Below are positions 40,947-46,990 of a stretch of 46,990 nt of DNA, piece after piece. The DNA is taken from assembly GCA_002748355.1 (NCBI GenBank), contig PDSF01000055.1, positions 1 to 46,990 on the forward strand, read 5' to 3'. The notes beneath the pieces are model-generated. The model worked only from the letters and a program-made list of their open reading frames with translations. It had not been told where the DNA came from and ran no database searches. The stretch comes from Planctomycetota bacterium (GTDB taxonomy: Bacteria > Planctomycetota > UBA1135 > GCA-002748355). Position 1 is the stretch's first letter, and each line of letters starts with the position of its first letter. The position numbers and the translations under genes were made by a program.

Positions 40947-41972
40947 ATGATCATCGACCTGATATCACAAGGGGACCGAGAGCGAGCTCGAAAGCTGATC
41001 GAGGCGGCGGGGCTCTGCTTCGAACCTGATGTCGACGAGATGCTGGGGGTCCACGAGGGAGGGGCTTTGCTCGGGACCGCCTCGCGCAAAAACAACGTAC
41101 TGAAGATGTTTGCGTTGGCCCCCGAGGCTCAGGGGGGGGGGCTGCTTGGTGAGTTGGCTAGCGAGCTGCTGCGCCGCGCCTTCGAAGCTGGCCAGGAGAG
41201 CCTCTTCGTGTTCACCAAGCCTGAGTATGCACCCAGCTTCGAACAGTTGAACTTCACCCTGCTGGCCACTGCCGGCCAGGCGGTCATGCTCGAGCACGGT
41301 GGGGGGCTGGCCCGCTACCTGGCACATTACGGCAAGCTTTTCCGACCTGGGGACAATGGTGCCGTTGTCGTCAACGCCAACCCCTTTTCTCTTGGGCATC
41401 GTTACCTGATCGAGCAAGCGGCCCAAAGCTGTGACACGCTCTATGTCTTCGTCGTCCAGGAGGATCGCTCGGTCTTCCCCTATACGCTCCGCCGGCGTTT
41501 GGTTGAGGAGGGGACAGCTGATCTGGATAACGTCGTGGTGCTCGGCAGTAGTAGCTACGCCGTGAGCGCGCAGACTTTTCCAGCCTACTTCCTCAATCGG
41601 GACGAGGATGTTCCGGCCCTGCAGATGGAGATCGATCTCACCCTTTTTGCCGAGCAGATTGCGCCGGCCTTCTCGCTGCGACGTCGCTTTGTCGGGCACG
41701 AGCCCTATTGCGTAACAACGCGGCAGTACAACGAGACCATGCGCCGGGTGCTTCCACGCTTTGGTATCGAGCTGGTCGAGTTGGAGCGTCGACGCGTTGA
41801 CGAGAGTTCGTACGTTAGCGCCTCACGCGTGCGCGATGTGCTGCGCCAGCATGGCGCCGACGATTCAGAACTCTCCCAGCTGGTTCCGCCGACGACTCTC
41901 GCGGCGCTACGGAGCGAAGAGGCGCGCCCGATCCTCTCCCGCTTGCAGGCCAATAAAGACCGTCACGGCTAA
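40947..41972 (+). CDS. citC: Citrate lyase ligase (acetyl-ACP activation)
   Basis: A 341-residue CitC, which uses ATP and acetate to acetylate the prosthetic thiol of CitD and so switches citrate lyase on. The N-terminal half is GNAT-like (LFALAPEAQ-like MFALAPEAQGGGLLGELASE). The C-terminal half is a nucleotidyltransferase with VVVNANPFSLGHRYLIEQAA, in which NPFxxGH is the adenylyltransferase signature. YVFVVQEDRSVFPYTLRRRL and ESSYVSASRVRDVLRQ (the ISAS/VSAS-type motif) follow. ATG 40947 fits the family length. It is the first gene of the cit operon, 32 bases before citD, as in enterobacterial citCDEF clusters. Confidence 0.95.
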   Translation: MIIDLISQGDRERARKLIEAAGLCFEPDVDEMLGVHEGGALLGTASRKNNVLKMFALAPEAQGGGLLGELASELLRRAFEAGQESLFVFTKPEYAPSFEQLNFTLLATAGQAVMLEHGGGLARYLAHYGKLFRPGDNGAVVVNANPFSLGHRYLIEQAAQSCDTLYVFVVQEDRSVFPYTLRRRLVEEGTADLDNVVVLGSSSYAVSAQTFPAYFLNRDEDVPALQMEIDLTLFAEQIAPAFSLRRRFVGHEPYCVTTRQYNETMRRVLPRFGIELVELERRRVDESSYVSASRVRDVLRQHGADDSELSQLVPPTTLAALRSEEARPILSRLQANKDRHG

Positions 41973-42004
41973 CAGGATCTTCTGCCCCGAAATGAGGAGC
42001 CCAA

Positions 42005-42289
42005 ATGGACATTAAGAGCAAGGCCAGTGCCGGCACCATCCAATCGAGCGACCTGATGGTCTTCGTCGAGCCCGCGACGGCTCTCGAGATCGAGATTGAG
42101 TCGACGGTGAAGCAGCAGTTCGAGAGCTTGATCCGCGAACGGGTCGAGGAGAGCCTGCAGCGGCTTGGCGTCACGAAGGGGCGCCTGCGTATTTCTGACC
42201 GCGGAGCACTCGATTACGCCATCGACGCCCGCATCGAGACTGCCCTGCGCCGAGCGGCGACGGTGAACGAGCAGGAGGAAGGGCGATGA
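42005..42289 (+). CDS. citD: Citrate lyase acyl carrier protein (gamma subunit)
   Basis: A 94-residue CitD carrying the 2'-(5''-phosphoribosyl)-3'-dephospho-CoA prosthetic group. ASAGTIQSSDLMVFVEP (about 7-24) matches the family's AGTLESSD motif, and the attachment serine falls at Ser14, the same number as in Klebsiella. GAGGAG lies six bases before ATG 42005. The stop overlaps the next gene's start (ATGA), so the inserted PPC-like gene is translationally coupled to citD. Confidence 0.95.
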   Translation: MDIKSKASAGTIQSSDLMVFVEPATALEIEIESTVKQQFESLIRERVEESLQRLGVTKGRLRISDRGALDYAIDARIETALRRAATVNEQEEGR

Positions 42290-42831
42290 CCGAGTCCGAA
42301 CAAGATAAGCGGGTTTGGTTTGCTGACTGCGATCTGCAGCGACGCTTTTTGGTCAAGGTTGAGCCTGGGGGCGAGCTTCCCGGAGCCTTGCACGTTTTTG
42401 CTGAGCAGGCGCAGCTGACCCAGGGTGTGGTGCTTTCAGCCCAGGGTTCGATTTCAGATCTGACCTTTGCCAATATTCGTGCCGGCTCGAAGCTGCCGAT
42501 TACCTGGCCGCGAATGCCGATTCATCGCATCGAGGGTCCACTCAATCTACTTTCGCTCGAGGGAAATCTCTTTCCCGATCAGAATGGCAAGCCTGACTGT
42601 CAGCTCGTGGTTACGGCGGCGCGCTCCAATGGAGAGGTCATAGGCGGCGTTCTTCTCAGCGCCCGCGTTTTTGCTACTTGCGAGCTGCTCTTTGCTGAGT
42701 ACAGCGCTGAGGGAGTGGAGCGGCACCGTTCGGCCACCGGTGGCGTTGAGACCATCTACTTGAAAGCCGATGCCCACGATGTCCCGGAGAAGGGCCATAA
42801 ACCGGGCCATAAACCAGGGGAGTCCCGCTGA
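42286..42831 (+). CDS. PPC/DUF296-like protein inside the citrate lyase operon
   Basis: A 181-residue protein with a probable PPC (DUF296) fold. The parts recognised are FLVKVEPGGELPGALHVFAE (about 19-38), VVLSAQGSISDLTFANIR, LLSLEGNLFPDQNGKPDCQL and VVTAARSNGEVIGGVLLSAR. In most prokaryotic PPC proteins the strand after the GN segment contains an HxH pair and the next GG is followed by His. Here those positions read CQLVV and GGVL, so the metal-binding histidines appear lost. The last 20 residues repeat GHKPGHKPG. It overlaps citD and citE by four and one bases respectively. The role is unknown: a citrate lyase assembly factor, regulator or ligand-binding subunit are possible. Confidence 0.8.
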   Translation: MTESEQDKRVWFADCDLQRRFLVKVEPGGELPGALHVFAEQAQLTQGVVLSAQGSISDLTFANIRAGSKLPITWPRMPIHRIEGPLNLLSLEGNLFPDQNGKPDCQLVVTAARSNGEVIGGVLLSARVFATCELLFAEYSAEGVERHRSATGGVETIYLKADAHDVPEKGHKPGHKPGESR

Positions 42832-43769
42832 TGGAGAGCGCGCTGAAACTGCGCCGGTCGCTGCTCTATGTGCCCGGCAATATGCCTTCGATGCTGCAGA
42901 ACGTCACCATCTTCGATGCCGACGTGGTGCAGCTCGACCTCGAAGACGCGGTGCCGCTTTCCGAAAAGGACGCGGCCCGGATCCTCGTGCGCAAATTTCT
43001 CGATAGTTATCGCCCCCGGCGCCAAGAGGTTTTTGTTCGCATTAACGGCCTCGATACGCCTTATGCTGAGGACGATCTTCGTGAGATCCTTCCGGCCTTG
43101 CCCGATGGTATTCGTTTGCCTAAGGCCGATACGCCGGAGGTCGTCGAGCACCTCGATACCTTGCTGACGGAGTTCGAGGAAAGTTTCGATGGACGTCTGG
43201 GGCGCTTCAAAATCATTCCCTCGATTGAGACCGCCTATGCGGTCATCCACGCCTTCGATGTCGCCCGCTCGTCGGACCGCATCGTGGCCCTGGCCTTCGG
43301 TGCTGAGGACTATACCGCGTCGATGGAGATCCAGCGCACCAAGGGTGGCGAAGAGCTGTTCACAGCGCGTAACCGTATGCTCTGGGCGGCTAAGGCGACG
43401 GGTGTTCAGGCCATCGATTCGATCTTTGCCGATGTCGATGATGTGGAGGGTCTGCGCCGAGAAACCGAGCTTGTCAAGAAGCTGGGCTTTACCGGTAAGT
43501 CGCTGGTCAACCCGCGGCAGATCGACCTCGTTCATGAGGTCTTCTGCCCCAAGCAGAGCGAGATCGATTATGCCCTCGAGGTGATGGAGGCGATTCGGCG
43601 CGCTCGCGACCTCGGAACGGGTGTTATCTCCTTGCGTGGTCGAATGGTCGATGCTCCCGTCGTCAAGCGTGCAGCGCGGATGCTCAAGACCGCAGTCTCC
43701 GTCGGCATGGTCTCCGAGGATGCAGTGGATCTCTCAGACGAGGTGATCCTCGGCCAAGTCGATGGGTGA
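42831..43769 (+). CDS. citE: Citrate lyase beta subunit
   Basis: A 312-residue CitE, the citryl-ACP lyase that releases oxaloacetate. RRSLLYVPGNMPSMLQN (about 7-23), VVQLDLEDAVPLSEKDAAR (about 34-52) with metal-binding LEDAV, VRINGLDTPYAEDDL, and ALAFGAEDYTASM are typical. FTGKSLVNPRQIDLVHEVFC (about 221-240) is the IHPxQ-like conserved element. It begins at the stop of the PPC-like gene (TGATG). Length exceeds the 290 of many CitE by a C-terminal extension (about 285-312). It could in principle be a CitE-like malyl-CoA lyase, but the complete cit operon argues for citrate lyase. Confidence 0.94.
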   Translation: MESALKLRRSLLYVPGNMPSMLQNVTIFDADVVQLDLEDAVPLSEKDAARILVRKFLDSYRPRRQEVFVRINGLDTPYAEDDLREILPALPDGIRLPKADTPEVVEHLDTLLTEFEESFDGRLGRFKIIPSIETAYAVIHAFDVARSSDRIVALAFGAEDYTASMEIQRTKGGEELFTARNRMLWAAKATGVQAIDSIFADVDDVEGLRRETELVKKLGFTGKSLVNPRQIDLVHEVFCPKQSEIDYALEVMEAIRRARDLGTGVISLRGRMVDAPVVKRAARMLKTAVSVGMVSEDAVDLSDEVILGQVDG

Positions 43770-43817
43770 GGGGCAGCGAAGCGAGTCAGTTCCGCGCCCT
43801 GCGCGGTGAGGATAACT

Positions 43818-45356
43818 ATGGCGAAGAACTCTCTTGGGCGCGAAATCCCTGCTAGCTGGCGCGGCCGCAGCCTCGAACCTTATAAGGACCCCTTCTCCCG
43901 GCTTCCGGATCTCGATCGCGCGCCGCGGCGTCTCAAACGGCATAACCCGGGCGATAAGAAGCTGCTGGGCTCCTTGCGTGAGGCGATCGAGGTCGTTGGC
44001 CTGCGCGATGGTATGACCATCGCGACCCACCATCACCTGCGTAATGGCGACGCGCTACTCAACATGCTCGTCGCCGAGATCGACGCGATGGGGATCCGTG
44101 ATATCGGCATTGCCTCGAGTTCGGTCCACCCGGTGCATGCGGCTTTGGTTCCCTATATCCGTAACGGAACGATTACGCGCTTCGAATGCGGAGTGAACGG
44201 CTTGATTGCCGAGCTGGTGAGCAAGGGGCAGCTCGACTGTCCTATCACCGTTCGGAGTCATGGGGGGCGTGCTCGTTCGCTGGTGGATGGCGAAGTTCGC
44301 GTCGATGCGGCCTTTATCGCTGCGCCCTGCTGCGACGAGATGGGCAATATGAATGGCACCATCGGCCCCGCGGCCTGCGGTAGCCTGGGCTACGCGTATA
44401 CCGACGTCGAGTATGCCCACGCCGTGGTTGCCGTGACCGACAACCTCGTGCCCTTCCCGGCGATGCCGGTCTCGATCTCGCAGCACCTGGTCGACTATGT
44501 GGTGCCGGTTGAGTCCCTGGGTGATCCCTCGCAGATCGTCTCTACGACGACGCGGGTTACCCGTGATCCGGCGGCGCTACAAATTGCCCGTTATGCCGCG
44601 GATGTGATTGGCGCCTCCGGTCTGCTCAAGGACGGCTTCTCCTTCCAGACCGGGGCTGGCGGCACCTCGCTGGCCGTGGCCGATAACGTGAAGCGGATGA
44701 TGGCCGAAAAGGGGGTCAAGGGCTCCTTCGGCTGTGGTGGTATCACCGGGTACTTCGTCGACATGCTGGAGCAGGGCTTCTTCCGCGCTTTGCTCGATGT
44801 GCAGTGCTTCGATTTGGCGGCAGTCAAGTCGATCGAGAGAAACGCTGCCCATCAAGAAATCAGCGCCAACCTCTACGCTAACCCTTTCAACCGAGGCGCT
44901 ATCGTCAATCAGCTCGACTGCGTGATCCTCGGGGCGACGGAGGTCGATGTCGACTTCAACGTCAACGTCAATACCGAGTCCACGGGTTATCTGCTACACA
45001 ATACTGGTGGCCACTGCGATACGGCTGCTGGGGCCAAGTTGGCAGTGATCGTGGCTCCTGCCCTGCGTGGACGACTGCCGATCGTGCGCGATCGTGTTAC
45101 GACCGTGACCACGCCTGGGGATACGGTCGATGTGATCGTTACCGAGCGGGGTATCGCCGTGAACCCGCGGCGCGCGGGTCTGGCCGAGCGCCTACGGGAC
45201 GCACGTCTGCCGGTCATCGATATCCACCAGTTGCGCGAAGAAGTTTGCCGCATCACGGGCCAGCCGCGGGAGATCGAGTTCGACGACGAGATCGTGGCGC
45301 TGATCGAATACCGCGACGGGACGATTATCGACACTGTGAGGCGCGTTGTCCGCTGA
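43818..45356 (+). CDS. citF: Citrate lyase alpha subunit
   Basis: A 512-residue CitF, the citrate:acetyl-ACP transferase that forms citryl-ACP. MAKNSLGREIPASWRGRSLE opens the protein, as in other CitF. HHHLRNGDALLNMLVAEIDA (about 75-94), GSLGYAYTDVEYAHAVVAVT (about 190-209), SFQTGAGGTSLAVADNVKRM (about 272-291) and TEVDVDFNVNVNTES (about 370-385) are conserved family stretches of the CoA-transferase-type fold. ATG 43818 has GTGAGGA upstream, whereas the alternative GTG at 43806 does not. The final codons overlap the start of the citX-citG fusion. Confidence 0.96.
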   Translation: MAKNSLGREIPASWRGRSLEPYKDPFSRLPDLDRAPRRLKRHNPGDKKLLGSLREAIEVVGLRDGMTIATHHHLRNGDALLNMLVAEIDAMGIRDIGIASSSVHPVHAALVPYIRNGTITRFECGVNGLIAELVSKGQLDCPITVRSHGGRARSLVDGEVRVDAAFIAAPCCDEMGNMNGTIGPAACGSLGYAYTDVEYAHAVVAVTDNLVPFPAMPVSISQHLVDYVVPVESLGDPSQIVSTTTRVTRDPAALQIARYAADVIGASGLLKDGFSFQTGAGGTSLAVADNVKRMMAEKGVKGSFGCGGITGYFVDMLEQGFFRALLDVQCFDLAAVKSIERNAAHQEISANLYANPFNRGAIVNQLDCVILGATEVDVDFNVNVNTESTGYLLHNTGGHCDTAAGAKLAVIVAPALRGRLPIVRDRVTTVTTPGDTVDVIVTERGIAVNPRRAGLAERLRDARLPVIDIHQLREEVCRITGQPREIEFDDEIVALIEYRDGTIIDTVRRVVR

Positions 45357-46728
45357 GCGCCTTGCGCAAGCCATTCTTGCTGCGCGCGATACTCGGCAAG
45401 GCCTGCTGGAACGGGCCTTGGCCGAGGCCCGCTCGGCTGGGCATGCGGCGCTGCTGAGCTTCGCGACTAATATCCCCGGCCCAGATAAGCGATTACCGGG
45501 AGTCGAGGCCGTGCTGCAGCGCGGCCTTGGCCAGATGGCCGCGATCCAGGACTTGCGCCTGCTTGAGCACTGTGACGACCTCCTTGGTCCCTGGTGTTTG
45601 GCCTTGGCTCCCAGTGCCGCTCGCCCGGCTGAGCTCAAGGCGGCAGCGGTGAGGGTCGAGGCGGCTAGCGCCTGGGCGCGTTTGCTCGATATCGATGTGT
45701 ATGAGGTGGAGACGGGGTCGACGGTCGACCGCGCGTCGCTGGGGCTAGCGCCGCGGGCCTGCCTGCTCTGCGGGGAGCCGGCCCATGGCTGTGCGCGTAG
45801 TCGCCGCCATGATCCGGAGGCGCGGGCACGAAGGGTTCGAGCCCTGCTTGCCGAGGCGCTGGGTCAGAAGACGCGCGGGCAGGCTCTTGCGAATGCTCTC
45901 CGAGCCGGAGCGCTGGCTGAGCTAGAACTGAGCCCCAAGCCCGGGCTGGTCGATCGCGAGGGGTCCGGGTCGCACCAAGACCTCGACCTCGCATCGATGC
46001 AGAACTCGGTGGCTTTGTTGCCGCGCTACTTCGATGAGCTACTCGAAGCCTGTGAGCGCAGTGCGAGCTTGCCTGAGCTTGCGGGTATCGGCCGCGATGC
46101 CGAAGCGAGGATGTGGCGGGCCATCGGCGCAAACGCCCACGCCGGCGCGATCTTTCTCGGGGGCTTGCTCCTTGCCGCCCTCCCCGAGGCCCAGCTGCCC
46201 TGTGATGCCGGCCCGCCAGCCATCGACTCCTGGCGCCGACGTATCCGCGAGCTTGCCGGGCAGCACTTCGCATCAGCGCCAGCTCCGGGCTCGCATGGGG
46301 ACCGGGCCCGTGAGCGTTATGGCGTTGGCGGCATCGCTGGCGAAGCCCTAGCTGGCCTCCCCTTGCTCTTTGGAGAGCTGCTGGATCGTTACCGTGCCAG
46401 CATGCTTCGAGGAGAGGGCCAGCGCCGCGCCGGCTTTCGAGTCATGGCCCTAGGAATGCAGTTGCTTGAGGACACCACCGCCCTGCACCGCTGTGGCGAG
46501 GCTGGCCTGGCTCGCGTACGCAGCGACGGTGCCGAGCTTGCGGCCCTGCTCGATGACGATGCGGCTTGGCCCGAGCGCGTCGAGGCAAGGTTGCGTGAAC
46601 TCGATGGACTCTATCGTCAGCTGAACCTCACCATGGGCGGCGTTGCCGATCAGCTGGCCCTGACCTTTGCCCTCTGGCAGTTCTTTGAAGAGTTGGGCGG
46701 CGCGGGGCCTGTTGCGTCGACTGCTTAG
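45346..46728 (+). CDS. CitX-CitG fusion for citrate lyase prosthetic group
   Basis: A 460-residue fusion. Residues about 1-165 are CitX (LGPWCLALAPSAARPAELKA and LDIDVYEVETGSTVDRASLG, with Cys-rich CLLCGEPAHGCARSRRHD), the transferase that attaches the prosthetic group to CitD. Residues about 180-450 are CitG (LSPKPGLVDREGSGSHQDLD, GANAHAGAIFLGG, GVGGIAGEA, MGGVADQLALTFA), which makes 2'-(5''-triphosphoribosyl)-3'-dephospho-CoA. The start is TTG 45346, overlapping the citF stop; GTGAGG lies five bases upstream, in support. Similar fusions are known in some bacteria, as for the Haemophilus-type CitXG. It closes the operon: citXG supplies the cofactor, citC acetylates it, citDEF form the enzyme. 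Confidence 0.93.
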   Translation: MSAERLAQAILAARDTRQGLLERALAEARSAGHAALLSFATNIPGPDKRLPGVEAVLQRGLGQMAAIQDLRLLEHCDDLLGPWCLALAPSAARPAELKAAAVRVEAASAWARLLDIDVYEVETGSTVDRASLGLAPRACLLCGEPAHGCARSRRHDPEARARRVRALLAEALGQKTRGQALANALRAGALAELELSPKPGLVDREGSGSHQDLDLASMQNSVALLPRYFDELLEACERSASLPELAGIGRDAEARMWRAIGANAHAGAIFLGGLLLAALPEAQLPCDAGPPAIDSWRRRIRELAGQHFASAPAPGSHGDRARERYGVGGIAGEALAGLPLLFGELLDRYRASMLRGEGQRRAGFRVMALGMQLLEDTTALHRCGEAGLARVRSDGAELAALLDDDAAWPERVEARLRELDGLYRQLNLTMGGVADQLALTFALWQFFEELGGAGPVASTA

Positions 46729-46990
46729 CCAGCGGTCCCCTTTGTCAGGCCACGGTCCTCCATCACGGCCGACGTGGCGCTTGAGATCAGCGTTGGAGAA
46801 AGCTCAACGCCGTAGAGTTCCTCCAGGTGGCCCTGGATGTCGCGGGTCGTCATCCCGCGTGCGTAGAGCGCCAGGATCTTCTCGTCGAGGCGCTGAGAAG
46901 CGCGTCTGTCGCTTCTTCACGATCTCCGGCTCGAAGCTGCCCTCACGGTCTCGGGGAACCTCGATCTCAAGGTCGCCCTGGTCGGTTTTC
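46729..46990 (-). pseudogene. IS256-family transposase fragment, frameshifted
   Basis: On the reverse strand this edge reads DLEIEVPRDREGSFEPEIVK, then KRQTRFS, and in a shifted frame RLDEKILALYARGMTTRDIQ and GHLEELYGVELSPTLISSAT. This is the N-terminal half of an IS256 (mutator) transposase. The frame changes between about 46893 and 46910, and after SAVMED the sequence leaves the family and hits a stop. The element is therefore broken twice within the window, and its N-terminus lies beyond the right edge. It is immediately downstream of the cit operon. The piece is a different segment from the scrap at 95-172. Confidence 0.88.

Overview
The window looks like bacterial chromosome from a high-GC (about 60-65 % by eye) member of the Planctomycetota or a close relative. 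The reasons are lipobox lipoproteins, a DUF1573-like lipoprotein, a large secreted gluzincin-like protease, an excisionase-like HTH protein carrying a membrane anchor, scattered single-copy secretion genes and Shine-Dalgarno starts. No rRNA, tRNA, CRISPR array or phage module is visible. Remnants of IS256 (mutator) transposases lie at both edges.

Left edge (1-2310): a terminator-like stem, an IS256 scrap, a hypothetical gene and a DUF1573-like lipoprotein whose C-terminus appears frameshifted. This block is lower in GC than the rest. Then (2311-13110) come a secreted HExxH protein, an ArsR-methyltransferase fusion regulator (SahR-like) directly before cobalamin-dependent methionine synthase metH, and gatE-gatD. 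These last two encode the glutamyl-tRNA(Gln) amidotransferase type usually described as archaeal. 13193-17224 holds a bacterial PH-domain pair (YdbS/YdbT-like), a small reverse-strand gene, a dual-specificity-phosphatase-like lipoprotein and a CDF metal exporter with a His-rich tail.

17225-20526 is an arsenic operon: an ArsR-ArsC fusion regulator/reductase, an ArsJ-associated GAPDH and the ArsJ exporter, with a dyad operator over the first start codon. 20629-29022 is a run of forward genes: SDR epimerase, PP2C phosphatase, GspF/PilC, NtrB-type histidine kinase, two overlapping CNNM/HlyC-type membrane proteins, a small secreted protein and an HTH protein with a TM anchor. 29206-38724 mixes strands: GT4 glycosyltransferase, lipoprotein, sugar nucleotidyltransferase with a partial CBS region, parvulin, AMP-ligase, PAS/GAF histidine kinase and UDP-sugar pyrophosphorylase. 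38901-40722 is an HDOD protein and its operon partner.

40947-46728 is a complete citrate lyase operon: citC, citD, a PPC/DUF296-like gene, citE, citF and a citX-citG fusion. It can make, load and acetylate the enzyme. No citrate transporter is present.

The most notable observations are: (1) GatDE in a bacterial context; (2) the 10-bp palindrome GAGGATCCTC, found eight times in the first 30 kb, mostly as in-frame Arg-Ile-Leu codons; (3) the PPC-like gene translationally coupled inside the citrate lyase operon but lacking the family's usual histidines.
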